From: CAJBVG01 sp943372995
GTDB lineage: Bacteria > Bacteroidota > Bacteroidia > Sphingobacteriales > Sphingobacteriaceae
DNA: 64,000 bases
Direction: 5' to 3'
NCBI GenBank assembly: GCA_943372995.1
Contig: CALSAQ010000006.1
Coordinates: 116,237-180,236, forward strand
Made by a program: the position numbers and the translations under genes. Positions within the stretch are counted from its first letter, which is position 1, and each line of letters starts with the position of its first letter. This document shows positions 1 through 9,000 of this stretch, piece after piece. A model generated the notes under the pieces. The model was not told the DNA's origin, searched no databases, and saw nothing but the letters and a program-made list of their open reading frames with translations.

Positions 1-750
1 ATCTTTTTTGTCTAGTAAGGAGATTCCGTAGTTATAGTATTGTAAGGCTGCGAGTTCAACTATAGAAATTTTTTCTTGATTATAATAATTCTTTTCAAAT
101 GCTATATCTTCTCCACTAGCATAGATTTCCTCTCTGGTAATAGATTTATTATCTACTAAATAATCTAAATATGATTTTTTAAATCGAGCATCTGGCATAA
201 AATAACCAGCTTGCGGACTTGTAGTTTCTATCATAATATTTGAGGTGCCCGGATTCGCAATTAAATACACATGAGTTGGCGCTTCTTTAATATTATATTG
301 AATATTATACCTTTCAAAAAAAAGTGAGTACAGTGCCGAAGCAGTTACACAATTGTATATGCCGTTGTTCTCAATAGAATTAAAATACACATCGATATCA
401 TATTTTTTCAGAAAACTCCTATGAGTGAAATTGAATAGATCTTTAATAAATTTATTTTGAGGTTTGCTTTTATTATAGCTTGCATAAAATCTATCACTTG
501 GTCCGAATAGATTCATTTTAGTTCTCTGTACATCTTTGTCGGTGATGTCTTTATCAATAGCCATAAACAAACCCAATGTGTCGAAAGGTTTTTTGTTGCT
601 AATATTTTCAAAAAGTTGTTTTTCGAATGAGGAATGAAAATGCAGGTCGTTAAATACAACGTTATTTGCTTGTTGTGCAAAAGAACTAATAGAACTGCAG
701 ATGAATAGAGATAAAACAACTCCACAGCTCAGCATATTATTGATGTTCAT
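1..750 (-). CDS. Secreted transglutaminase-like protein, partial (C-terminus beyond left edge)
   Basis: An open frame on the minus strand starts at the ATG at 750 and stays open to base 1, giving 250 residues with no stop in the window. Residues 1-25 form a signal peptide ending ...SSFAQ. Residues 131-142 (IYNCVTASALYS, Cys134) and 157-163 (APTHVYL, His160), followed by IETTSP near 174, match the Cys-His-acid pattern of the transglutaminase-like fold (inference from motif spacing). The last visible residues, a Tyr- and Leu-rich helix, could begin TPR repeats, as often follow this domain in Bacteroidota. Substrate unknown. It stands alone, facing away from tRNA-Arg. Confidence 0.75.
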   Translation of the reverse strand, partial: MNINNMLSCGVVLSLFICSSISSFAQQANNVVFNDLHFHSSFEKQLFENISNKKPFDTLGLFMAIDKDITDKDVQRTKMNLFGPSDRFYASYNKSKPQNKFIKDLFNFTHRSFLKKYDIDVYFNSIENNGIYNCVTASALYSLFFERYNIQYNIKEAPTHVYLIANPGTSNIMIETTSPQAGYFMPDARFKKSYLDYLVDNKSITREEIYASGEDIAFEKNYYNQEKISIVELAALQYYNYGISLLDKKD

Positions 751-910
751 TAGAATGATAATGCTAGAGGTTAAACACTAAAATAAATATTTCGACCTAT
801 TTGCAAAAAAGAAATCTGTAATTATAGGTTAAACACCTACTATTTTGCTACGAAATCCTTATTTTAGCGCTTTCGTTCTGCATTTTTACTGTTTAATATT
901 TCTATATCAT

Positions 911-982
911 GGCGCCGTAGTTCAACGGATAGAATAGATGTTTCCTAAACATTTGATGTGGGTTCGATTCCCGCCGGGGCCA
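911..982 (+). tRNA. tRNA-Arg (anticodon CCT)
   Basis: The 72-base cloverleaf has acceptor strands GGCGCCG and CGGGGCC, a D arm with GTTC/GAAT, an anticodon stem GATGT/ACATT around loop TTCCTAA, and a T arm GTGGG-TTCGATT-CCCGC with discriminator A. CCA is not encoded. The anticodon CCT reads AGG. The fourth acceptor pair is a G-G mismatch (base 914 against the 3' strand); the other six pairs are intact. The 3' flank, starting CTTGTTCG, is the same as that after the second tRNA-Arg at 12742. Confidence 0.93.
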
Positions 983-986
983 CTTG

Positions 987-1023
987 TTCGTTTTCTCGTG
1001 AATCGTATGCTCGTGTGCTCGTT
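987..1023 (+). repeat. Degenerate octamer array (YTCGTGNN type), copy A
   Basis: Starting 5 bases after tRNA-Arg(CCT), the words ttcgtttt, ctcgtgaa, tcgtatg, ctcgtgtg and ctcgttta follow each other with a period of about 8. The same word family occurs at 2260, 12818 and 14627. It has no coding potential. Confidence 0.7.
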
Positions 1024-1413
1024 TAAAATATTTACTTCTGGTTCGATTTTCCCTCCGAAATAAAACAATACTATTAGAACTCCTTATTGGCATCAAAATG
1101 ATATTTTGTTCCTTTACATATTACATCTATAGAATGATGTTAAACAAAAACCCTCTTCAGCAAAATTTTGAAATATCAAAAGAACTTTTTACCTTGAATT
1201 AATTCGGTATAAAATTCAATTTTCCTCTAGTTTATTGTGGAGTATATTTTATAGGGCGGTTGTTGTACAATCAATATTATATAGTTTGAGTCAGTCCAAA
1301 ATTATAATTAGCATGAGATACTGATTGTAGATAAGGGGGACAGTAATTTATTTCTGAGAGAGTTTGTATAGAGCAGTATATAAAAATGACTTTGATAAAC
1401 CGTACATAGAGTA
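1024..1413. other. Intergenic, nothing recognised
   Basis: This AT-rich stretch of about 390 bases lies between the octamer array and the next gene. No credible gene, hairpin terminator or clear promoter was found. A short T-arm-like string near 1040 has no surrounding cloverleaf. Confidence 0.5.
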
Positions 1414-1962
1414 ATGAAAAAAAGCCCAGAAAAAACCATAAAAAAGGTGCCTCTCGAAAAAAATACCTTTACAAAAACAAACAATATCAACTGGGCACTT
1501 CTCATAGCGATTTTAGCATTGCTTGTTTCCGCTTTACAATTTTTTGTGTCCACACCATATTTTGAAGAATATTATTATAAATCGTCATTTGTGATACAAA
1601 AATCTGCTCCTATAACTAATGGGAAAGAGTGTGTAATTAATTACAGAATATTTAATCCTACAAAACATGCAGCTCATAATGTTGAAGTTTGTATCCAAAT
1701 TCTTAGAGACGATACTCTTCAGATATATACATATGACATCAAACCATACAGTCGTAGTAGTGGTTTTTTTAAGGACTGTTATTTTAAAATAGATCACTTA
1801 CTTCCTAACGAGCAAATTTTGATGAGTGTCTACTCTGATATCGACAGTATGAACTGTTATAATAGAAAGATAAAACTATCGCCTAATTTTTACCTTCAAT
1901 TCCCAAATATTTCCTTAGCTAAGTTCGACAAAGGCTTTGGCCTAATTGAGAATTCTATGTAA
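1414..1962 (+). CDS. Membrane-anchored protein of unknown function
   Basis: This 182-residue protein is not recognised. A basic N-terminus (KKSPEKTIKKV) is followed by one hydrophobic helix at about residues 27-46 (WALLIAILALLVSALQFFV), then a soluble domain of about 130 residues. The polarity suggests a type II membrane protein with its C-terminal part in the periplasm. The domain is beta-rich and contains five Cys (73, 93, 122, 148 and possibly partners). Similar 'N-terminal helix plus beta-sandwich' proteins are common orphans in Bacteroidota, but no family can be named. It stands alone between two intergenic gaps. Confidence 0.6.
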   Translation: MKKSPEKTIKKVPLEKNTFTKTNNINWALLIAILALLVSALQFFVSTPYFEEYYYKSSFVIQKSAPITNGKECVINYRIFNPTKHAAHNVEVCIQILRDDTLQIYTYDIKPYSRSSGFFKDCYFKIDHLLPNEQILMSVYSDIDSMNCYNRKIKLSPNFYLQFPNISLAKFDKGFGLIENSM

Positions 1963-2310
1963 AAATATTTTAATATCGTTAAAATTCTGTTTAGTAATTG
2001 TTACGTTTTACAGATTCTAACTTATAAGATTTGTTAAGTCATCTCTCAACCGAGTATTTTTTCTGTGCAATTTTCTATACTAAATGGAATCTGCTGCCTA
2101 ATAGATTATTTAAATAAGTTATCACAACCGTATCAAGTGGCTAATCGAATACTTATGTTATAATATCAAAGGAATGAATATGTTTACAATCAGATTGTGC
2201 ATAAACTATATATTAAAAAATTAATATGAGGAATCTACTGTTTCTCTAGACGTCAATTATTCGTGTGCTCGTGATTTCTTTTTTTAGCAATAAAGACCGA
2301 TATTGGTGCA
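1963..2310. other. Intergenic with short octamer-type repeat
   Basis: 348 AT-rich bases without a credible gene. The only structure noted is the short repeat at 2260-2278, just before the histidine kinase gene. Confidence 0.5.
2260..2278 (+). repeat. Degenerate octamer array, copy B (short)
   Basis: Two words, ttcgtgtg and ctcgtgat, are followed by ttcttttt. This is the same word family as the arrays at 987, 12818 and 14627, but here without an adjacent tRNA sequence. Confidence 0.5.
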
Positions 2311-3588
2311 ATGGCTGCTTTCTATTCTAATTTAATTCATGCTGTAAGTCATCGTTGGCGCTTATTGATTGGGAATCCTTCTCAATTTAAACTCGAAGCG
2401 CGAATATTTCATTCTATTAGTCTAGGAATAGTTATACTGGTTGTTGCTTATATACCATATAATCTATATGCTGGCTTATATGTTGCTGCTGCATCTAATG
2501 TTGTTATTGGAAGTATCTTTTTTTATGAATACTATCGTTCTCGATATCTTCTTCGTTATTATAGAAGTTTGATATTTGGATTCGTTGGTCTAATATTATT
2601 GTCTGTAAATTATTTCGCCAACGCTGGTCTACAAGGTTCCACCGATATTATATGGCCAGTATATTTACTTTTGTTGCTTACTATTTGCGAACGTAAATAC
2701 ATCACTACTTGGGCTATTGTTTACTTACTTGTGTTTGGTTTAATTCACTTAGTCGAATATCAATATCCTCATCTTGTACAATATCCTTTTCAATCGGGTA
2801 ATGGGCAGTTTACCGATCGTATTACAGCATTCCCATTGCCTGTAATAAGTATCGCAATTATTATCGGATTATTTCGTCGCAACTACGATAAAGAGAGAAG
2901 AACCGTAGCACAACGCGATGCGGAGAAAAGCAAATTACTTTCCATTCTTTCTCACGACTTAAGGGCTCCTTTTATTCAAGTTCAACAATATTTTGAATTA
3001 CTTAACGATCATTCACTCTCTCCAAAAGATCGTGCACATGTTGAGCAAGCCTTAAAGAATACAAACAATCAAACATTATACTTAGTAACTAACCTATTGT
3101 ATTGGTCGAGATCTCAACTTGATGGTTTTAATGTTAACCTTTCTCCATTGCAATTGTCTGCAACTCTTGAAAATACCATTGATATTGCAAAAGCTCTAAG
3201 CGCTGAGAAAGGTATAATACTTAACACAGATATTAATCCTCAAATCACTGTACTTGCCGATGCCGACATGCTACAACTCGTAGTTCGCAACTTATTGCAA
3301 AATGCTATTAAGTTTACCACATCCGAAGGTTCAATTAATGTTGAAACAAAAACAACTCACGACACTTGTTATATACATATACAAGATACTGGTATTGGTA
3401 TTAAGCCCGATGCTATTCACACCGTCTTTTCAGGCATTGCACCTAGCTATGGTACTGCTAATGAAAAAGGAGTAGGCTTAGGCTTACAACTTTGCAAAGA
3501 ATTTATGGAATTGCAAGGTGGCAATATACATGTTGAAAGCGTATTGAATGAAGGTTCTAGATTTACAATAAGCATTGCAATGGCATGA
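2311..3588 (+). CDS. Membrane sensor histidine kinase (orphan)
   Basis: 425 residues. The N-terminal 200 residues hold about six membrane helices (for example 35-60, 62-72, 86-103, 113-125, 131-149, 174-188) with no large periplasmic domain, so it probably senses a signal in or near the membrane. The kinase core is complete: HisKA with phospho-acceptor His215 in ILSHDLRAP, N-box NLLQNAIKF at 327-335, DTGIGI at 359-364 and GVGLGL at 387-392. No receiver domain is fused and no response regulator lies nearby, so its partner is encoded elsewhere. The neighbouring acetyltransferase is not obviously connected. Confidence 0.9.
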   Translation: MAAFYSNLIHAVSHRWRLLIGNPSQFKLEARIFHSISLGIVILVVAYIPYNLYAGLYVAAASNVVIGSIFFYEYYRSRYLLRYYRSLIFGFVGLILLSVNYFANAGLQGSTDIIWPVYLLLLLTICERKYITTWAIVYLLVFGLIHLVEYQYPHLVQYPFQSGNGQFTDRITAFPLPVISIAIIIGLFRRNYDKERRTVAQRDAEKSKLLSILSHDLRAPFIQVQQYFELLNDHSLSPKDRAHVEQALKNTNNQTLYLVTNLLYWSRSQLDGFNVNLSPLQLSATLENTIDIAKALSAEKGIILNTDINPQITVLADADMLQLVVRNLLQNAIKFTTSEGSINVETKTTHDTCYIHIQDTGIGIKPDAIHTVFSGIAPSYGTANEKGVGLGLQLCKEFMELQGGNIHVESVLNEGSRFTISIAMA

Positions 3589-3831
3589 TAAATCTACCAG
3601 TACATATTCGCAACAATCCTCAGGAGTACAAACAACTCCATTGTGGTGAAGCTTTATTTACTATGTTCAATTGCTATTAAAAAGAAAATGCTGGACTAGT
3701 AATCCCTATAGAAAATGGAAAGCAAGTTCATAGTTTTTTCAACAGTTGCCGCAGCAGCACCAGGTTTACTAGAGATTGCTAAAAAAAGAAATCCAAAAAA
3801 CAATTTCCTATTGTTTATTGCTGAAAAATAA
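3585..3831 (+). pseudogene. Short open frames after the kinase, possibly gene remnants
   Basis: An ATG overlapping the kinase stop opens a 31-codon frame (MINLPVHIRNNPQEYK...) ending at 3680. The same frame continues past that stop for a further 36 codons. A second ATG at 3715 in another frame gives 38 codons (start MESKFIVFSTVAAAAPG, stop 3829-3831). Neither frame is recognised. Together they look more like a decayed gene than two functional peptides. The remaining bases to 3860 contain nothing else of note. Confidence 0.25.
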
Positions 3832-3859
3832 TAAGCATCTAACAACCATTAATTAATAA

Positions 3860-3886
3860 AAAAGCCCTTCCTTGTGAAGGGCTTTT
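3860..3886 (+). terminator. Rho-independent terminator
   Basis: An 11-bp perfect stem (AAAAGCCCTTC / GAAGGGCTTTT) with loop CTTGT is followed by a T-rich tract. It closes the histidine kinase transcript. Confidence 0.85.
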
Positions 3887-3930
3887 GTTTTTTCTAAAAA
3901 ATGTATATTAGCTGCGTAAAACATTAACCT

Positions 3931-4380
3931 ATGATTAACTTAGTACGTACAAATTCTGATAATGTCGATTTTCAAAAATTAGTAATCGACCTCGACAAAG
4001 ATTTAAGAATAAGGGATGGCGAGGATCACGCCTTTTTTGCTCAGTTCAATAAAATAGATGCGATTAAACACGTGGTCGTTGCTTATAAAAATGGAGAACC
4101 CGTAGGTTGTGGTGCCATTAAACAATACGATGAAAATACTATGGAAGTAAAACGAATGTTTGTGCCGGAATCTTTCCGTTCACAAGGCATCGCTTCTATG
4201 GTTTTATTAGAGCTAGAAAAATGGGCTAAAGAATTAAACTATACAAAATGTATTTTAGAAACTGGCGAGAAACAACCAGAAGCCATCCATCTTTATCACA
4301 AAAATAATTATAAAATTATACCGAACTACGGTCAATATGCCGATGTGGAAAGCAGCGTTTGCTTTGAGAAAAGTCTATAG
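3931..4380 (+). CDS. GNAT family N-acetyltransferase
   Basis: 149 residues, the normal size of a single-domain GNAT enzyme. These transfer an acetyl group from acetyl-CoA to an amine of a small molecule or protein. The conserved motif A is visible: beta-strand NTMEVKRMFVPESFRSQGIASMVL divides into the strand EVKRMFV and the CoA pyrophosphate loop RSQGIAS (Q/RxxGxG/A type). The later ILETGEKQPEAIHLYHKNNY matches motif B, the typical 'eAi.lYek.GF' ending. The substrate cannot be inferred. It is monocistronic, convergent with the DUF2752 gene with only 6 bases between stops. Confidence 0.88.
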   Translation: MINLVRTNSDNVDFQKLVIDLDKDLRIRDGEDHAFFAQFNKIDAIKHVVVAYKNGEPVGCGAIKQYDENTMEVKRMFVPESFRSQGIASMVLLELEKWAKELNYTKCILETGEKQPEAIHLYHKNNYKIIPNYGQYADVESSVCFEKSL

Positions 4381-4386
4381 TTGAAT

Positions 4387-4701
4387 CTATTTTTGATTGT
4401 TTGTATACACCATCTTCCTAATCTCCCAAAGTATCATTATTATAGCTAAAGGGAAAACTATAAATGATAGTTTGTTGAATTCATATGCCTCTTTGAATTC
4501 AAAATGTATAAGATGTTGTATGGCTCTTGTCATTCCGCAGCCATAGCATTCCATATCGAAAAAAATAACAGATAAACATGTTGCTCTACCTGTATCAAAA
4601 TAATCTGCTGGTAAAATTAAAAGTACAATGAAAATTATACTCAGCACTACAAATAATGTTACACCTATTGGCTTTCTGTTTTTTGCAATCCAAGTTTTCA
4701 T
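4387..4701 (-). CDS. DUF2752 small membrane protein
   Basis: 104 residues with membrane helices at about 12-30 and 77-95. The hallmark of DUF2752 is present: CYGCGMTRA at 52-60, followed by an amphipathic helix and a conserved Asn (Asn76). The family is widespread in Bacteroidota and actinobacteria; its biochemical role is not established. The paired Cys suggests metal binding or a redox role (inference). Its start codon overlaps the stop of the upstream secreted-protein gene by 4 bases, so the two are translationally coupled. Confidence 0.85.
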   Translation of the reverse strand: MKTWIAKNRKPIGVTLFVVLSIIFIVLLILPADYFDTGRATCLSVIFFDMECYGCGMTRAIQHLIHFEFKEAYEFNKLSFIVFPLAIIMILWEIRKMVYTNNQK

Positions 4702-5585
4702 TTTTCTTTTACTAATGTTAGAGTAGCATATTGTCCCTTCTTTAGTACAGTAATAATTGGAGTATTATTCTCTCCGTCTTTTAATAATATATTTGCTGTA
4801 CAAGGCGATGAGTTGCCTTCGTTAATCCCTATTACCTTTATAGTTGTGGTCTCTCCATTGAATGGGACAATAATCGACTTCTTTTGTTGTTTCAATATCA
4901 ATCGATCTAATACCATTTTATTATTTACTGATATTCCTATCTCATCATAATCTTCTCTCTCCCCATCCCATACTTCAATAATCACTTCGTTACTTGTCCA
5001 GTTAATTTTAATATCTTCTTTATTATTTAAAATGGTGTTTTCTGATTTTGTTTTATACTCTGCTATTTTTTCTTTAATTACAGATATACTGTCGTGCTTT
5101 TTAATTTTATCAGATTCGAGAATTTTTTTCTCTAACACTTCTAAATAATTAGTGCTTATTAAATACACCGAACCTCTGGCACACTCCTCTCCGTTTTTAT
5201 ATTTGCCAATAAAGCTTCCTTGAATAATCGTTTTGCTTTTTACCGTATTTATTTTTGCATTATTTAGATTTATAAAGCAAAAATCGGATTCATTAGAATT
5301 TGATTTTGTACTAATATTACTTAGTTCTCTGAAAGAAATTTTATTCTCTTTTCTGTTAATATTGCCTTCGATTTTACTTTTTGTCCTATCCGTCCCATAG
5401 ATATCGGTTATGGCTGTTCCTTCTATTTTACCATTCTCAAATTCAGTGTAATTGATCTTAAAAGTTAATAACTCGCTGTTAGTTAGCTGAATAGTTCCAA
5501 TAAATTCGAAATTTGAGTTATTCTGAGAGTAAGAATTCTTTATAAAAAAAAGAAAAAAAAGAAAAATCAAATATTTTTTCACCAA
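4698..5585 (-). CDS. Secreted protein of unknown function, coupled to DUF2752 gene
   Basis: 295 residues with a signal peptide (MVKKYLIFLFFLFFIKNSYSQ). The first half is rich in beta strands and polar residues (FEFIGTIQLTNSELLTFKINYTEF...) and resembles small periplasmic beta-sandwich domains. Residues about 150-180 form a charged helix, and the end returns to beta strands (VIIEVWDGEREDYDEIGISVN), a C2- or Ig-like pattern often seen in Bacteroidota surface proteins. No family can be named with confidence. It shares a 4-base overlap with the DUF2752 gene, which suggests co-translation and possibly a joint envelope function. Confidence 0.7.
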   Translation of the reverse strand: MVKKYLIFLFFLFFIKNSYSQNNSNFEFIGTIQLTNSELLTFKINYTEFENGKIEGTAITDIYGTDRTKSKIEGNINRKENKISFRELSNISTKSNSNESDFCFINLNNAKINTVKSKTIIQGSFIGKYKNGEECARGSVYLISTNYLEVLEKKILESDKIKKHDSISVIKEKIAEYKTKSENTILNNKEDIKINWTSNEVIIEVWDGEREDYDEIGISVNNKMVLDRLILKQQKKSIIVPFNGETTTIKVIGINEGNSSPCTANILLKDGENNTPIITVLKKGQYATLTLVKEK

Positions 5586-5631
5586 GTATTTTATTTTATA
5601 TATTAGATGTAATCAAATATAACCCTAATTT

Positions 5632-6024
5632 ATGAAAAAAATCAAACACATTATTCTTGCTGCTACAGCAGCTATGATTATTGCTGGTGGAACAGCGTAT
5701 GCTTCTTTCCCAGTAAAAAAAGATTCTAAAAAACAAGTTACTGAGCAAACTGTAAATACTGGTGCTGCTGCAGCAACTGTTGAAAAAGCTGAACTTACAA
5801 AAGTTAGCACTGCTAAAAAAGAAGTAGCAAAAGAAAGTGCTGCTGCAATGGATGAAGAAAAATTAATTACATTACTTTTATGGTTCTTCCTTGGTGGATT
5901 AGCAGCTCACAGATGGTATAGAGGAAAACCAGTGGGTTGGAATATTCTTTTCATCTTAACTGCTGGTGGTTGTGGTATCTGGGCAATTGTTGACTTAGTT
6001 AACATTTTAACTGATAAGTTCTAA
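5632..6024 (+). CDS. TM2 domain-containing protein
   Basis: 130 residues: a signal peptide (residues 1-25, ending TAYAS), a low-complexity Ala/Lys/Glu/Thr linker (26-75), then two membrane helices with a short turn at about 78-125. The helix-turn-helix LLLWFFLGGLAAHRWYRGKP...GGCGIWAIVDLVNI is the TM2 fold (G..G.HrFY.G....G..q.. ...G..g.W...D). TM2 proteins of this layout are common in Bacteroidota; their function is unknown. It is transcribed divergently from the secreted protein at 4698-5585 and ends in a shared bidirectional terminator. Confidence 0.85.
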   Translation: MKKIKHIILAATAAMIIAGGTAYASFPVKKDSKKQVTEQTVNTGAAAATVEKAELTKVSTAKKEVAKESAAAMDEEKLITLLLWFFLGGLAAHRWYRGKPVGWNILFILTAGGCGIWAIVDLVNILTDKF

Positions 6025-6039
6025 TCAAGCATTATTAGC

Positions 6040-6078
6040 AATAAAAAAGCCTTCTTGTTTCAAGAAGGCTTTTTTATT
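6040..6078. terminator. Bidirectional terminator
   Basis: An 18-bp perfect stem (6040-6057 with 6061-6078) with loop TTT has an A-run on the left and a T-run on the right. It serves both converging genes and touches the stop codon of the large adhesin. Confidence 0.9.
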
Positions 6079-9000
6079 ATCTAACTATTAGCTTTTGTAC
6101 TCTCCCATTTTCAGCCTGTATAAGATAAACTCCTGCATTAATTCCCGAAACATCTATACTGTTCTTTCCTTTTTGAAGTTCTTGACTGAATATTTCTTTA
6201 CCATTAATATCTCTAAGCCATACTCTTGTTTTATCTTCACTTTGATTAACAATGTATAGTATATCTTCTGCTGGATTAGGATATATTGAAATCACATTAA
6301 CTTTAGCTTGCTCCACTCCATTCGGATTGTTATTTCTTCCCAAAATAATTCTGAATCGATTATTACCCATACTTAATGGATCAGAATTAATCGCAAAACT
6401 ATAGCTATTAATTTCTTTTATGTTAATGATACTGTTTGCATAAGTGTCCTCAAAATATACATCTATATTGTTTTGTATGCTCTCTATATTACTAAAATCA
6501 AATTTGTAATCGCCTTCCCATGCCACGCCATTTGCATAACTAAACACCGAAACTTTAACGGTATCATTTGATTGTGGTATTGGATGTTCGTTTATTGTAA
6601 GGTTAACATTCTCTGCAGATTTTAAATAGAAATTCATGTTATCGTTAAAGAATTTTGTAACATCATTTTCATCACTGCTTCTTTTTGAAGAACCTTCTTT
6701 CAAATACAATACCGCTTCATCAGTATTAATAGAATCTTTGGTTAAAAAGATTTTCAACACATTGTTTATTGTTGATGCTCTGAAAAAATTTGAGGGGATA
6801 GAATCTACTTTTGCACTTTCGGTAATCACTAACTGTGGATTTGCCGAGGTTGCTTTTACAAAAAATCCCTGACCAGATGATATAAATGGAGTACAACCAT
6901 TGGTACCTAAATTTAGTCCACCTGTATAAGCTCCATAAGTACCAGTATTCGGATTATATATCCATATCTTATTTTGAATATTAGTTTTTTGCCATGCTTC
7001 TTGATCTTTCCAGCTTATGGTTGAAGCATACGGATTTGCTACTAAGTTCCAGCCATCTGCTGTGTCCGAATTATTTGTATATGTTACTGGCAAGTTTACG
7101 TTTCTTAAACTTAGTGCTCCTTTAAATGTCAAAGTAGCGTCGTTAGCTTCAGCCCATGTAATATATGGATCAATAGTAAATCTATCTCCTCTAACAAATA
7201 AACAAATCCCTGTACCTATAGGATACTCTGTATTAATTGTTGTTGGCAAAACCCAACCCTGACTAGATGATCCCGGAACCGATTCGTTGTATATTTTTAC
7301 AGAAGCGTTGTTGTTTGGACTCTCATCGAAACCATTACTCGCTCCACCAGGGCCAGTAATCAACACATCATCTATCATTTCAGATAATGAAGTTTTACCA
7401 TTTACATTTGCTGCTGAAGAAATTAACCTCCATCTTCTTTTACCCGGACCACCTGGTATAAAACGTTGTACAATAACATCTCCAACAATATCACACTCTA
7501 CACAAGAAATTTCATCAACCCTTGCTGTGTTGGTTGCATTTGATATTAATGTGATTTTATCATTTGTATTTATTGTTCCTGAACTCAATCTTAATGTACC
7601 TGTAATGTTTAACATTTGATTGTTCAACGTAATTCCAGAATTTCTATTTACAATTAAATCTTTAAAAGTTGGTGCTGTTGTAAATAAATCATCGGGGATG
7701 ATAAATGCATTCCCAGAATTATTACAATCTCCAAATTCTAATATTGCATTTGGTTGTAACGTAAGTGTACCCGTGTTTCTGGTGATTGGATTATTACCCG
7801 TATTAAATCCTATTTTTTTATCTGTTACTAATACACCTTGAGTAAGAATTAAACTTTGAGCAATAGAAACATCATCAGTTAAAGTAACGTTAGCGTTTCT
7901 ATTCATTATTAAATTATTTACATAATGATTCCCCTGTTTAAATTTGAAACTAGCTAAAGTACCCGTACCCGATACTGTTACTGAACCATTCGGGTTACCA
8001 CATGTACCTGCTTTTAATTGCCCAGTATTATAACTTACTCCGCCATTTAGAATTAAATCGTTCGCATTTAGAAATAAATCATTTGCATCTAAATCGAGAG
8101 TTCCATTTACTTGTACTGTTCCAGTTAACGACTTATCTCCATTGCCACTTACTTTTAAATTATTATAAGTAAAAGCTGGTATATTTTGTGATGTGCCGTT
8201 ATATTCAAAAGTATTATTACTGATGATGTAATTTCCAGCAGGATTTGTAAATGTTGCTGCCGGATTAAATACTCCCGATACGGCAATGGTCCCACCATTA
8301 GCTAAGGTAACACTGTTAGTACCTTTCGTTCCTAGTATGCTCAAGTTGTTATAATTTCCAGCAACAATTGTTTGTGGAGAATTTGTACTGTACTCAACAG
8401 TAAAACTCCATGTTTTATTTGCAGGAATTGCATTTGATGATGTATATGATGTTCTTAAAACACCCTCCCCACTTGTGCTTGAAACACCTAATAATTGTCG
8501 CGTACTCATTATTAACACTCTACCTGTAACAATGTGTAAATTCCCATTTACAGTAATAGTTCCTGCTGCAGTTTTATCACCAGTACCTTCAATATTAAGA
8601 TTGTTAAATGTAAATGCATTTATATTTTGTGCTGCTCCATCTAATACAATAGTATTACCAGTAAGAATATAAGCTCCACCAGAAAATGTTGCTGAATTTG
8701 TTATTGTACTCGACAAATAAATGGTTTCATTATTTGCTACAAAAATATTGTTCGCTCCACGTGCTCCTGAAAAAATAATAGAAGTATAATCACCAGGTAC
8801 TACATATTGATGTCCTGTAGTTCCATAATATTCTATAGTGAATGTCCAAGTAAAATTAGAAGGCAAAGGATTTTGACTAATATTAGCTGTTTTCAACCTT
8901 CCCGTTCCAACCGATGATGTAATTCCATCTATCGTATAGGTTTGAATGTCTAATATATTACTTGATGCAATATTTAGTGCGCCATCCATAACAATATTCT

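Noticed and set aside
1036..1060. T-arm-like string GGTTCGATTTTCC
   Set aside because: No acceptor, D or anticodon arm surrounds it; a short match of this kind is expected by chance next to a tRNA.
902..1096. Open frame of 64 codons on the minus strand
   Set aside because: It is antisense to tRNA-Arg(CCT); its end (WPRRESNPHQMFRKHLFYPL) is the reverse translation of the tRNA, a well-known false gene.
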